From the NCBI GenBank assembly GCA_900230115.1, contig LT907983.1, positions 1,302,001 to 1,366,000 of the forward strand: a stretch of 64,000 nt of DNA, read 5' to 3'. Position numbers and translations under genes: made by a program. The notes beneath the pieces were generated by a model that did no database searches, was not told where the DNA came from, and saw nothing but the letters and a program-made list of their open reading frames with translations. Each line of letters starts with the position of its first letter. The stretch's first letter is position 1. Shown here piece by piece: positions 37,166-46,135 of the stretch. This DNA is from Spirosomataceae bacterium TFI 002 (GTDB lineage Bacteria > Bacteroidota > Bacteroidia > Cytophagales > Spirosomataceae).

Positions 37166-37588
37166 ATGGCGGCTAAAAAGCTTTTAATAATAAACGGACC
37201 CAACCTCAACCTCCTTGGCAAAAGAGAGCCAGAGATTTACGGAACGGCAACTTTCGAAGATATTTTTGGTGATTTGATTAAAGACAACCCAAATGTTGAA
37301 TTGAGTTACTTTCAGTCAAATCATGAAGGAGCATTGATTGACAAAATACATGAAGTTGGTTTTAGTATCGATGGTGTGATCATCAATGCCGGAGCACTTA
37401 CACATACCTCTATCGCAATCGCCGACGCCATTGCAGGAGTACAAAGCCCTTTTGTAGAGGTACACATTTCAAATATCCACGCTAGGGAAAGATTTAGACA
37501 TCATTCATATCTAAGCAGAGTATGCAAAGGAATGATATGCGGCCTTGGAATAAAAGGCTATCAAATGGCAATCGATTATTTCAAATAA
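37166..37588 (+). CDS. aroQ: 3-dehydroquinate dehydratase, type II
   Basis: AroQ converts 3-dehydroquinate to 3-dehydroshikimate in aromatic amino acid synthesis. The 140-residue protein has the usual motifs [17 protein letters not shown] (catalytic Arg and Tyr), [16 protein letters not shown] and [19 protein letters not shown] (catalytic His). Length is typical for the type II enzyme. Its stop codon abuts that of the convergent DUF4412 gene, with no base between. Confidence 0.97.
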   Translation: MAAKKLLIINGPNLNLLGKREPEIYGTATFEDIFGDLIKDNPNVELSYFQSNHEGALIDKIHEVGFSIDGVIINAGALTHTSIAIADAIAGVQSPFVEVHISNIHARERFRHHSYLSRVCKGMICGLGIKGYQMAIDYFK

Positions 37589-38641
37589 TTAGTTTGTGCC
37601 TTTAGTAGATTGCTGCATCATCTTACTCATATCCATCATATTGGAATAACCCGAAGTAGCGAAGGTGCTTGCATCATTGGGAGATATTTTAACAACTTCC
37701 ATTTCCATTTTACCATCGCCTGTTTCAGAATCCATACCGAGCATCATTTGACCATTCTCCATGAGGGTTTTCAACTGAGAGTCAATTTCGTATGCCATAG
37801 ACACTCCACCATTTGAAGGATTCGCTTTCGACATTTTGTTAAAAGCTTCATAGTATTTACTGATGAAAGAAATAGGCTTGTCGCTTATCCATATCATATA
37901 CTTCTCTCCGTCTTGTAGCATTTCATAACCAGTTGTAGCATAACCAGCAATTGTTTTCTTTTGGCTCGTCTTTGTGTAAGTGGTTTTCTCGTAGCTTTCT
38001 TTAGCAATATCTCCTGTTAAGCCGTCTTTAAACCCAATGCTCATCATTTGCTTTTGACCATTCAAGTTCATAAAAGTATACATGCTATTTTTTTCAAAAT
38101 CAAAGACAATTGCCTCCATTGAGCTCATTTGACTCTTCATTTGTGGATCGTCTGCATCTATAATTTTTCCTCCCATGTATGCACTTGAGTTAGAAAACAT
38201 GTAACGATAAGTAAAGCCATTTGCTTTTCCTTTCTTATCTGTCATCTTAATTTTCATGTCATAAGAAGAGTTAAAAGAATAAGACGCTGCAGGAGGAGTA
38301 GCCTTATTCATGCCACCCAATATATTGGATAACATGTTCATCGCATCCTCTTCACTTGGCTCTTTGCTTGTAGTTGTAGATGTAGCTGATTTTTCGTTTT
38401 TATCCTCAGTGGGTTTTGTCTCAGTTGACTTCGCACTTTTTTCTACCGCCCCAAAAAGCCCGTCTATAACTTTATCTATACCTTGGTCCACCTTTTGATT
38501 AACCTTATCCTCAGCTTTCTGAGCAGCTCTCTGCTCTGCTCTTTTCTTTAGCCTATCTAAAATAGGAGTTTGCGTAAAGGCTGATGGTCCTACCAAGCAA
38601 AAACACATTATTGTCAATAAATACTTTGTATAATTTTTCAT
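37589..38641 (-). CDS. Secreted DUF4412-type protein
   Basis: The 350-residue protein has a signal peptide (MKNYTKYLLTIMCFCLVGPS then AFTQ), then a charged helical segment rich in Ala, Gln and Lys (about 28-75, RAEQRAAQKAEDKVNQKVDQ). A beta-rich C-terminal domain follows (YSFNSSYDMKIKM, YAGYATTGYEML-like KKTIAGYATTGYE). This organisation fits DUF4412 proteins of Bacteroidota, which are periplasmic or surface proteins of unknown role. It is convergent with aroQ without a terminator between them. Confidence 0.75.
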   Translation of the reverse strand: MKNYTKYLLTIMCFCLVGPSAFTQTPILDRLKKRAEQRAAQKAEDKVNQKVDQGIDKVIDGLFGAVEKSAKSTETKPTEDKNEKSATSTTTSKEPSEEDAMNMLSNILGGMNKATPPAASYSFNSSYDMKIKMTDKKGKANGFTYRYMFSNSSAYMGGKIIDADDPQMKSQMSSMEAIVFDFEKNSMYTFMNLNGQKQMMSIGFKDGLTGDIAKESYEKTTYTKTSQKKTIAGYATTGYEMLQDGEKYMIWISDKPISFISKYYEAFNKMSKANPSNGGVSMAYEIDSQLKTLMENGQMMLGMDSETGDGKMEMEVVKISPNDASTFATSGYSNMMDMSKMMQQSTKGTN

Positions 38642-38759
38642 AATTTCTCTCTAAAAGATTTCACCTACCAAAGTTAACAAAATTTGAAACTCCAAAGAAG
38701 GGAATGAGTGCTTGACACAGTTTTTAGGATAAACTGCGTTTTTCAGTTAGTAAATGGAA

Positions 38760-39503
38760 TTAAATGGTGTTTAGCAATTCTAAAACCATGTCTTTCTTTT
38801 GACGTGAAATAGGCACCTCAACCCCATCTACTAAAACTATATACCCTCCAGCACTTTTAATGTATTTTTTCATATGTCTTGGATTTATGAGGTGAGAATT
38901 ATGAATCCGTATGAAACCAAAATCGGTGAGCAATTCGGTCATATCCTTGAGTGTTCTACTTACCAAAAGTGTTTTTCTGTCGATAAGTACTATTTTAGTA
39001 TAATTACTATCCGACTCACACCTAATGATGTCTACAATGTCAACAAACTCAAGGCCTTCACTACATGGAAGTGCTATTTTGTCTATTTTTTTATTGTTAT
39101 CACTGTTCATTATAGACATCAGCAAATCCAACTGGCTATTTACCGTCAAATTTTTCTCTAAAAGTTTAACGGTTTTTATAAGTTCAGCTTCGTCTATAGG
39201 TTTAAGAAGATAATCAAAAGCACTATACTTGAATGCTTTAATGGCGAACTTATCGTAAGCCGTAGTGAATACAACTTTAAATTCTACGGGAGAAAGCCTA
39301 TTGAGGAGTTCAAAACCATTGATAAAGGGCATTTCGATGTCCAAAAAGAGCACATCAACTTTATGACTTCTTAGATACACAATTGCCTCTGCTGGATGAT
39401 TAAAGACTGCTACTACCTCCACTTGCGGACAATGCTGTCTTAGCAAAATTTCCAAAGTTTTGGTACAATGTAACTCATCATCAAGCAATACAACTTTCAT
39501 CAT
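38760..39503 (-). CDS. LytTR-family response regulator (orphan)
   Basis: The 247-residue protein has a receiver domain with D8/D9, phosphoacceptor D55 (VLFLDIEMP), TTAYDKFAIKAF and YLLKPID, then a LytTR DNA-binding domain (IRCESDSNYTKI, GFIRIHNSHLINPRHMKKYI, VEVPISRQKKDM). The start is one of two adjacent ATG codons. No histidine kinase gene is adjacent, unlike the pair at 12089-13896, so it is an orphan. The next gene, divergent, is a CarboxypepD_reg protein. Self-phosphorylation or a distant kinase are both possible. Confidence 0.92.
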   Translation of the reverse strand: MMKVVLLDDELHCTKTLEILLRQHCPQVEVVAVFNHPAEAIVYLRSHKVDVLFLDIEMPFINGFELLNRLSPVEFKVVFTTAYDKFAIKAFKYSAFDYLLKPIDEAELIKTVKLLEKNLTVNSQLDLLMSIMNSDNNKKIDKIALPCSEGLEFVDIVDIIRCESDSNYTKIVLIDRKTLLVSRTLKDMTELLTDFGFIRIHNSHLINPRHMKKYIKSAGGYIVLVDGVEVPISRQKKDMVLELLNTI

Positions 39504-39582
39504 TTATCAGTGTGGTAATTATTTGGTCTAAATTTAATTAATTTTGTGAAACTTCGTTATCAAACTACGTTAGTTATAACAA

Positions 39583-40779
39583 ATGCTTAAATACCTTCTT
39601 TTCTTTATTCCCAATATACTTTTTGCCCAGGGTGTTTCTTTGATCAGTGGAACTGTCATAGACTCAAGAACACACAAACCGCTGCAAGAAGCTATCATTT
39701 ACATGCCAAACAATGCTTATAGCACTGGATTGAATAATGAAGGTAAATTTAGGATGTATTACCCCAATATAGATGCCGATTCAAGTATCATATTTACAAA
39801 GGTGGGATATAGCGTTGCTAAAACAACACCGGCTCAGTTAGCGGCCAACCTAAACATCGTGATTGAATTAGACTCCCTTCCACACCTTGATATGTCTTAT
39901 GGTATATCCGACGCAACGGTTCTTGTACAATCGGCCATAGATTCAATTCCTAGAAATTACCCAGCCACAGCTTTTGCTCAAGTTGGTTTTTTTAGAGAAA
40001 CTATCGAATTGGACAGACTAGGTTTTGTCAAAATTAATGAGGCAACAATAAGAATAGAGCGTTTTCCCGAAGAAAAGGATGAAAGATCTAAACTAAAATT
40101 GCTTCAAAGCCGTAAGTTCGAATGGGAAGGCCAAAGCTCCAAAGTTGCTGCTTTCGGCTTAGGAAATTCCACTGAAATTGTAACTAGGTCGTTTGAAACC
40201 GAAATTCCAGATTTTTTAACCAAAAAGAAATTGCGAGACTATAACTTCAATATTGACTCACTCATGGTCCCATTCCTAGACACGCGATTGTTTGCCATTA
40301 GTTTTTCGCCAAGGAAACAAAACCTCTCGGGAGGAAGAACTGGTAAATTATACTTAGACCCTGAAAGTAAGGCGATTGTAAGAGTTGCTTACGAAATGAC
40401 TCCAAAAGGCATGAGCGAGATTTTCAAAAGTGGACTTGGTAGCATAAAAATTACGGGTGAAAAAATCAGCTCAACCACTCAATATTTCCCCTCGGGTGAA
40501 AAATGGTTCTTATCTCAAAACAATTTAAGTCTCAATGCCCTTTTTGAAGATAAGTTGGACAAGAAGTTTAAAACAAACGCAAGTTTCAACCTAGATTTTA
40601 TTTCGAGTAATTCAAATTCAATCAAACGTTCCGCCATTAGAGAAATGGAGGAAATAATGCGATCTGGTGGGTTTACAGAATCCAATAGCTTTAACGCTAC
40701 TTTTTGGAGACGAGAGAATTTTGTAGAACCAACAGAAAAAATGAAAGAAATTATAAGTAATAAATCTAAAAAAGAATGA
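39583..40779 (+). CDS. Carboxypeptidase-like regulatory domain outer-membrane-associated protein
   Basis: The 398-residue protein has a short signal (MLKYLLFFIPNILFAQ) and an N-terminal carboxypeptidase D regulatory-like beta sandwich (about 17-95: SLISGTVIDSRTHKPLQEA). A region of unknown fold follows, with a lipoprotein-localisation-like SGGRTGKLYLDPESKAIVRV strand and further amphipathic strands. It lacks the TonB plug and barrel that usually follow this domain. It overlaps the next gene by the ATGA junction and the two are probably translated together. Confidence 0.7.
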   Translation: MLKYLLFFIPNILFAQGVSLISGTVIDSRTHKPLQEAIIYMPNNAYSTGLNNEGKFRMYYPNIDADSSIIFTKVGYSVAKTTPAQLAANLNIVIELDSLPHLDMSYGISDATVLVQSAIDSIPRNYPATAFAQVGFFRETIELDRLGFVKINEATIRIERFPEEKDERSKLKLLQSRKFEWEGQSSKVAAFGLGNSTEIVTRSFETEIPDFLTKKKLRDYNFNIDSLMVPFLDTRLFAISFSPRKQNLSGGRTGKLYLDPESKAIVRVAYEMTPKGMSEIFKSGLGSIKITGEKISSTTQYFPSGEKWFLSQNNLSLNALFEDKLDKKFKTNASFNLDFISSNSNSIKRSAIREMEEIMRSGGFTESNSFNATFWRRENFVEPTEKMKEIISNKSKKE

Positions 40780-41501
40780 GTACCCGATTTGTCGGATTTT
40801 TCCTTTCGGTTGTACTCTTAAGTAGTTTATATATTACTATTGATTATGCTGTATATGAGAATGGGAATATTTACGATATCCTACTCCAAGATGGCTTATT
40901 TGTAATAGACTACTTGGTCTTATTTGGATACTTCGCTACAAACATCAGTAGAAAAGTACCCAACAAAACTGGGACTTATGTCTTTTCCACTGCATATTTA
41001 ATTCTATTTTTCGTAGGATTTACAATGCCACTTTTACTTTTGAAAAACAGTGAAATGCTTGACTTCACGGAAGCTGGGCAGGCAATTGGAAGAGTATTTC
41101 AAATAACAGCATTTCTAATTATCCTTGGAAGTGTTAAAACCAAAGCCATAATCTCAAGAAAAGTATTTAAAAACCCGATAACGTATTCATTTGTTGTATT
41201 TCCATTGATAATCTCAACAACTCATTACGATTTCGCCTCTCTAGTCTACTTAGGTATTCTATTTTTACTCTGTTTTTGTTGTTATTATATATATATGGAG
41301 TATCCCCATATTGGGTGGCCATTTATTGTAGGAATATCATTACTAGTACTGACAGAGTTCTTTTACGTACAAAAACTTATACCTAGCGGAACAATTCCAA
41401 TTTTCTACCTATTCTTTGCTAGAATAATTTCTTCAGTTTCTGAACTATTGATCGCCAAAGGATTTATCGACCTTGCAATGGATTCAACGTCTAAACGTTG
41501 A
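40776..41501 (+). CDS. Eight-TM membrane protein, divergent YhhN/TMEM86-like
   Basis: The 241-residue protein has about eight hydrophobic helices and starts in an ATGA overlap with the preceding gene. The topology and the C-terminal helix pair (GWPFIVGISLLVLTEFFYV, IPIFYLFFARIISSVSELL) recall the YhhN/lysoplasmalogenase family. The family's catalytic Asp pattern is not clear (Thr-Glu where SD is expected). Two other proteins of the same type lie at 58796-60204. The 3' end overlaps ychF, on the other strand, by 11 bases. Confidence 0.5.
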   Translation: MSTRFVGFFLSVVLLSSLYITIDYAVYENGNIYDILLQDGLFVIDYLVLFGYFATNISRKVPNKTGTYVFSTAYLILFFVGFTMPLLLLKNSEMLDFTEAGQAIGRVFQITAFLIILGSVKTKAIISRKVFKNPITYSFVVFPLIISTTHYDFASLVYLGILFLLCFCCYYIYMEYPHIGWPFIVGISLLVLTEFFYVQKLIPSGTIPIFYLFFARIISSVSELLIAKGFIDLAMDSTSKR

Positions 41502-42594
41502 ACCTGAAATGCATTACATCACCATCTTTTACGATGTATTCTTTACCTTCTATTCTTAGCTTACCTGCTTCTTTACATGCTTGCTCTGAACCTAGGCTTA
41601 CAAAATCATCATAAGCCATAACTTCGGCTTTGATAAAACCTTTTTCAAAATCGGTGTGTATTACTCCAGCCGCTTGGGGAGCTTTCCATCCTTGCTTTAT
41701 AGTCCATGCTCTTACTTCTACTACACCAGCTGTAAAGTAAGTATTAAGTTGAAGCAGCTTGTATGTCGCTCTTAGCAAGCTATTTAAACCCGCTTCAGTC
41801 ATTTTATATTCTTCAAAAAACATCGCTTTATCGTCCAAATCTTCCATTTCGCTAATCTGAGCTTCAATAGAATTATTTAGAATGATAAGCTCTGCCCCTT
41901 CTGAGTCTGCCATTTCTTTTAACAAATCAGAGTATTTGTTTCCAGTATGCATACTAGCTTCGTCCACATTGGCAACATATAATACTGGCTTGATAGTCAA
42001 TAAGAATAGATCCGCAATAGCAGGTAATTCTTCTTTAACTAAACCTAAAGATCTTATGCTTTTACCTTCTAAAAGGTGTGCTTCACATCTTTCAAGTACC
42101 GCCAATTCTAGTTTAGCTTTAGGATCACCTCCTACTCTTGCTACTTTTTGAATTCGCTGAATTTTTTTCTCAACACTTTCAAGATCCTTAAGCTGTAACT
42201 CTGTATCAATAATTTCTTTATCGCTAATAGGATTTATTTGTCCTTCTTCACGAAGCACGTTTTCGTCTTCAAAACAACGTATTACATGAATGACAGCATC
42301 TACTTCACGTATGTTACCCAAAAATTTATTTCCAAGCCCTTCTCCTTTACTTGCTCCTTTTACAAGACCTGCGATATCAACTATCTCAATTTGAGTTGGA
42401 ACTACTTTCTGTGGCTTTACCAGCTCCGAAAGCTTATCTAATCTAGTGTCAGGTACATCAACAAGGCCTACATTAGGGTCAATAGTACAAAATCGATAGT
42501 TACTTGCCTGTGCTTTTGCACTTGTGGATACTGCATTAAACAATGTTGATTTACCAACATTTGGAAGTCCCACGATACCAGCTCTTAAAGCCAT
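41491..42594 (-). CDS. ychF: Redox-regulated ATPase YchF (Obg family)
   Basis: YchF is an Obg-like protein that prefers ATP and associates with ribosomes. The 367-residue protein, from the ATG at 42594, has G1 GLPNVGKST (about 9-17), GIAGLVKGASKGEGLGN, and the YchF-specific NVDE in place of NKxD (LYVANVDEASMHTGN). A TGS domain follows at the C-terminus (YFTAGVVEVRAWTI, VIHTDFEKGFIKAEV). A frame beginning at 42648 is unlikely since a good promoter at 42624-42654 puts transcription start between the two. The length fits the family. Confidence 0.97.
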   Translation of the reverse strand: MALRAGIVGLPNVGKSTLFNAVSTSAKAQASNYRFCTIDPNVGLVDVPDTRLDKLSELVKPQKVVPTQIEIVDIAGLVKGASKGEGLGNKFLGNIREVDAVIHVIRCFEDENVLREEGQINPISDKEIIDTELQLKDLESVEKKIQRIQKVARVGGDPKAKLELAVLERCEAHLLEGKSIRSLGLVKEELPAIADLFLLTIKPVLYVANVDEASMHTGNKYSDLLKEMADSEGAELIILNNSIEAQISEMEDLDDKAMFFEEYKMTEAGLNSLLRATYKLLQLNTYFTAGVVEVRAWTIKQGWKAPQAAGVIHTDFEKGFIKAEVMAYDDFVSLGSEQACKEAGKLRIEGKEYIVKDGDVMHFRFNV

Positions 42595-42623
42595 AGAATT
42601 AAACTTGTTTTTAAATTTGGCTG

Positions 42624-42654
42624 CAAAAATAGAGATAAAGCCTTCCATAGCAAA
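42624..42654 (-). promoter_or_regulatory. Bacteroidota-type promoter of ychF
   Basis: On the minus strand TTTG (complement at 42651-42654) is separated by 19 bases from TATTTTTG (complement at 42624-42631). This is a perfect match to TTTG-N19-TAnnTTTG and supports the start codon at 42594. Confidence 0.7.
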
Positions 42655-42736
42655 ATATACCTTACACGGATTATATGACCGACCTCATTTTTTTTCATTC
42701 TTACTTCACTTAAATTTGCTTATAAACTAAAAGGAT

Positions 42737-42949
42737 ATGAAAAACAACGTAGGTTCTAAAGACAAGGTTATCCGTCTTGCAATTGCAACTTTTATAGGTT
42801 TCTTACTTTACTCCGATACCATTTCGGGTACATTAGGAATAATCGCATTTGTAGTAGCAGTGATATTAGTGGCTACAAGTATTTTTAGTTTTTGCCCACT
42901 TTATAGAGTTTTCGGATTGAGCTCTTGCCCAGTTCCAAAACAAAAATAA
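42737..42949 (+). CDS. DUF2892 inner-membrane protein
   Basis: The 70-residue protein matches DUF2892: an N-terminal NVGSKDKVIRLAIA helix, two transmembrane segments, and the C-terminal FCPLYRVFGLSSCPVP with two Cys, as in the membrane tail of YgaP-type rhodanese proteins. A possible -7 box TAAATTTG (42711-42718) lies 18 bases before the ATG. It ends 3 bases before the convergent TonB-receptor gene. Confidence 0.85.
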   Translation: MKNNVGSKDKVIRLAIATFIGFLLYSDTISGTLGIIAFVVAVILVATSIFSFCPLYRVFGLSSCPVPKQK

Positions 42950-42951
42950 CT

Positions 42952-45168
42952 CTAACGCAAGTTGTATCGCAAGCCCGTAAAAAACTTACGGCTTTGCAAA
43001 GGTGCATAGTTGTAACTCGGATCAAACTCCTCACTAAAAGGAGCATCTGGCCTGAAAATAGGGTCAATAGGTAGATAATTGAATAAATTCTTTACTCCAC
43101 AATAAAGCTCCACACCATTTGTCCATTTCTTCCTGAACTGTAAATTACTAATTGAAAACCACGGTGAATACTCACTTCGTGTGTCGCCATAAGCTGGCAC
43201 TGTAGGTAGTCTCATTGGACTTGTGAGATTTCCTGTAAAGTCAATTGTGAGATTCCAGCGTGGAATTCTCTGACTTATTGCATAATTACTGGTTGCCTTA
43301 GGTGTTTGTATTTGATCCGCCTTGACTCCATTATTTTCATTGTACACTTCCACGAGTGTAATTCCCAAGTCCAACTTAGTTTCACTCTTAAATGAGAATG
43401 AAGAATTGGCAGCCAAACCTCTTGAAACCCCATAACCGTTCAAATTACCGTAAACAATGAGCTCAGGATCTACGTCATAATCGGCAATGATTTTATTCTC
43501 AAAATATGTATAAAAAGCATTTAACTGGATTTCAATATAGCCATTATCTCTCAGCCAAAATTTTTGAAAATCTAAATTCGCATTGTAAGACTGCTCTGGT
43601 AGTAAATTGGGTTCTATTAGAATTTGCCTTGCTCCTGTGAGTGCTGCATGATCCTCGCTAAAAACATTCACTACACGGTAACCATTCCCAAGGCTAAAAC
43701 GAAAAGTTGCCTCATTTCCCATGGCATATTTCAGATTTAATCTGGGAGAAAAAATAAAGCCATGCTTTGAATTAAAATCGGCTCTCAAACCAGACAACAA
43801 CTTCAACCTATTATTGAAAGTTGTTTCATTTTGAACAAAAACTCCGGGCAAGAAAATCAGACTAGGAGCATTTACATTCTCATCTGTGACTGTAGCAACA
43901 GTGTTATCATCATAGAGTGTCGACCTAAAAGCAGCACCAAAAAGTGCATCATTTTTATCATTTATAACCTTATCCCATACTGCTTGCCCAAATACTACTT
44001 GCTGACTTGCGGTGTAAGAAACATCGCCATAGACAGAGTTTTGATCATGCTTGTTGTAAGAAAACTGTAAATTCACTTTTTCGTTGGCAAGCGGCAAAGA
44101 ATATTTCGCAAGCACTTCCAATCTATCAGTATATATTGACTCACCATAAACTTCATTACCACCTCTATTTTCGGGTGACCATTGCATTTCTCCGCCAAAT
44201 CTGTTTTCGTCAATATATCGAAGTGCAACGTTTAGAGGATTGATTTTTCCTAAAGTTGCTTTATTGAAAATTGAGACCCTTTGAATTGTTGGTAAGTCAG
44301 TGAAATTATCCGCATTGATATCCCAACGTTTGTTTAGTCCAAAATAATTAGCCGTAAAAAGGTTTGCAATTTGATTTTTAGAAAAAGCATATGAGGCATC
44401 TACGGCGTTTTCTAGATAGGTATTTGAGCTAACATCAACACTAAACCTTGGGGAATTACTGGGATTTTTTGTCAAAATATTAATTAAGCCACCCACCGCT
44501 TCAGAGCCATAAAGCGTAGATGCCGGACCTTTCATTACTTCTATCCTTTCGACCATAGAGTTGGGTATTCCCATAAGGCCATATACTGTAGAAAGAGAAG
44601 ATACAATAGGCATACCATCTATGAGAACCATTGTATAAGGCCCTTCCATCCCATTGATATGAATATCGCCAGTGCTACAAACGTTGCAATTTATTTGTGG
44701 TCGAACCCCATTAACCATTCCTATTGCTTCAAATACTGAAGGAGTGGGATTGCTTTTAAAAAATGTGGGATGCAAAACTTGAATAGGGGCCGGAGACTGA
44801 CTAACTGTTGATTCCTTCATAGTTCCAGTAACTACGACCTCATTGAGCACCGATACATTAGAAACTAATATGATTTCAGTTTCTAACACTTCATTGAGCT
44901 TAAGATTAAACTTTATTGCTTTTTTTTCAAAACCTACTGCTGTAAAATACACCCAATACTCTCCTTCACGACCTAGCGGTAAGTTAAACCTTCCATTTTC
45001 ATCACTCAATACTCCCTCTCCATTTTTGATTGCAATGGAAACAAATGGAACTCCTTCTCCGGAAGAAAGTACAACACCACTGATTGCTTGAGCATTGCTT
45101 TTCAAAACAATAAAAAACATTAACGAGCTCAGTAAACTAATTTTTAGCCTTGTGTTTCTCTTTTTCAT
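42952..45168 (-). CDS. TonB-dependent receptor with CarboxypepD_reg-like domain and CxxC plug
   Basis: The 738-residue outer-membrane receptor has a signal (MKKRNTRLKISLLSSLMFFI), a CarboxypepD_reg-like domain (about 28-105), and a TonB plug of about 115-230 (GDIHINGMEGPYTMVLIDGM, VERIEVMKGPASTLYGSEAVGG). It then has a barrel ending in the aromatic-terminated FFTGLRYNLR. The plug has C161-x-x-C164 (QINCNVCSTGD), a potential metal site. A 24-base palindrome lies immediately upstream (45185-45208). Metal uptake (iron, manganese or copper) is inferred; ligands and partner genes are not visible. It is convergent with DUF2892. Confidence 0.9.
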   Translation of the reverse strand: MKKRNTRLKISLLSSLMFFIVLKSNAQAISGVVLSSGEGVPFVSIAIKNGEGVLSDENGRFNLPLGREGEYWVYFTAVGFEKKAIKFNLKLNEVLETEIILVSNVSVLNEVVVTGTMKESTVSQSPAPIQVLHPTFFKSNPTPSVFEAIGMVNGVRPQINCNVCSTGDIHINGMEGPYTMVLIDGMPIVSSLSTVYGLMGIPNSMVERIEVMKGPASTLYGSEAVGGLINILTKNPSNSPRFSVDVSSNTYLENAVDASYAFSKNQIANLFTANYFGLNKRWDINADNFTDLPTIQRVSIFNKATLGKINPLNVALRYIDENRFGGEMQWSPENRGGNEVYGESIYTDRLEVLAKYSLPLANEKVNLQFSYNKHDQNSVYGDVSYTASQQVVFGQAVWDKVINDKNDALFGAAFRSTLYDDNTVATVTDENVNAPSLIFLPGVFVQNETTFNNRLKLLSGLRADFNSKHGFIFSPRLNLKYAMGNEATFRFSLGNGYRVVNVFSEDHAALTGARQILIEPNLLPEQSYNANLDFQKFWLRDNGYIEIQLNAFYTYFENKIIADYDVDPELIVYGNLNGYGVSRGLAANSSFSFKSETKLDLGITLVEVYNENNGVKADQIQTPKATSNYAISQRIPRWNLTIDFTGNLTSPMRLPTVPAYGDTRSEYSPWFSISNLQFRKKWTNGVELYCGVKNLFNYLPIDPIFRPDAPFSEEFDPSYNYAPLQSRKFFTGLRYNLR

Positions 45169-45184
45169 ATTGCAAACCTAATAT

Positions 45185-45208
45185 AATATTTAGACTTGTC
45201 TAAATATT
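45185..45208. promoter_or_regulatory. Palindromic operator upstream of the TonB receptor
   Basis: An 11-base arm AATATTTAGAC and its exact complement GTCTAAATATT flank a TT centre. It is 16 bases before the receptor ATG (minus strand) and overlaps the expected promoter. The core TTTAGAC/GTCTAAA looks like a binding site for a dimeric metal regulator such as the DtxR/MntR type, which is an inference. Confidence 0.7.
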
Positions 45209-45273
45209 AAGTAATTATTTGATTGGCATAGGGTTTGAGGTGACATACCTAGTTATTATACACAAAACTCAAA

Positions 45274-45792
45274 ATGAAAAGATTACTAGGAATAGGTTCA
45301 AGAATAGACACCGAAGAATTCAACAGAGGTGTAGTTATTAATATCAAACCAGATGGTTATGTAGTAGTGTTCACCGAAGAAGGTGAACAAAAAATACCAC
45401 TTGATGCTGATTTCAAAATAGTGGAATACATTGAACCAGAGGATGATATGGTCAGCTTTTTTGACATTGAACAATCATTAACCAGTATTTTACAAAAGTG
45501 GATGGGTGTAACTGAAACAGTTCCTCTTGGTGAAAGATGGAAAGGAGGCACGATGATTTTGAAACCTAAAAGCAATGAACTCACCCCAAAAGAGATACCG
45601 ATTGATACATTTTTCCATAAAATTGTAATGGTTCGCGATAAACTGCGAGTAATGGAGCAAAAAGTAAATTCCAGTCAACTAGATGACGAAGCGAAAGTAG
45701 ACATTCAACAATATATCTCGAGATGCTATGGAACAATGACAACTTTTAATATTTTATTTAAAGATTCTTCACAGCATTTTTCATCGAAATAG
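45274..45792 (+). CDS. Hypothetical protein, small beta-barrel plus helical tail
   Basis: The 172-residue protein has an N-terminal ~55-residue beta-rich region (GSRIDTEEFNRGVVINIKPD, GYVVVFTEEGEQKIPLD) that resembles SH3/KOW-like small barrels. A mostly helical C-terminus follows with KMVDR-like FFHKIVMVRDKLRVMEQK. It has no signal peptide and appears cytoplasmic. I do not recognise a family name. It starts 65 bases from the palindrome and is divergent from the receptor gene, so it could be under the same operator. Confidence 0.6.
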   Translation: MKRLLGIGSRIDTEEFNRGVVINIKPDGYVVVFTEEGEQKIPLDADFKIVEYIEPEDDMVSFFDIEQSLTSILQKWMGVTETVPLGERWKGGTMILKPKSNELTPKEIPIDTFFHKIVMVRDKLRVMEQKVNSSQLDDEAKVDIQQYISRCYGTMTTFNILFKDSSQHFSSK

Positions 45793-45862
45793 AGAAATGT
45801 TTTTCTAAACAATTAGGCACTACAAATGCTTAAAGCATCACTAACACTATTAATGCTTTAAC

Positions 45863-46030
45863 TTGTCTAAGAAAAATAAAGAAATAGCTCATCCATCAGA
45901 AACAAAAAAAGAGGAATTCTATTTCACTCCGAATGGCTTTATGGTCTTCACAGAGGCATATCATCTCAAAAGAGGATACTGTTGCAAGAGTGCATGCAGA
46001 CATTGCCCTTACGACTACATAAAAAAGTAA
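45863..46030 (+). CDS. DUF5522 small Cys-rich protein
   Basis: The 55-residue protein starts with TTG at 45863; the next upstream codon in frame is a stop. Its second half (YFTPNGFMVFTEAYHLKRGY, then Cys) matches DUF5522, with C40, C41, C45 and C48 in CCKSACRHCPYDY. This arrangement suggests a small metal (zinc or Fe-S) site. It lies 70 bases after the preceding gene and 105 bases before the rpmB ATG. The function is unknown. Confidence 0.75.
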   Translation: MSKKNKEIAHPSETKKEEFYFTPNGFMVFTEAYHLKRGYCCKSACRHCPYDYIKK

Positions 46031-46135
46031 GAGTAGACTTGTATGCTTCATTTATAATTAAGATATTTGCAGCCCCTTAGAGGTCAAGTGTCTCTAAGCG
46101 AAGAATTTAAAGCGATACTATTTAAGAAATATATT

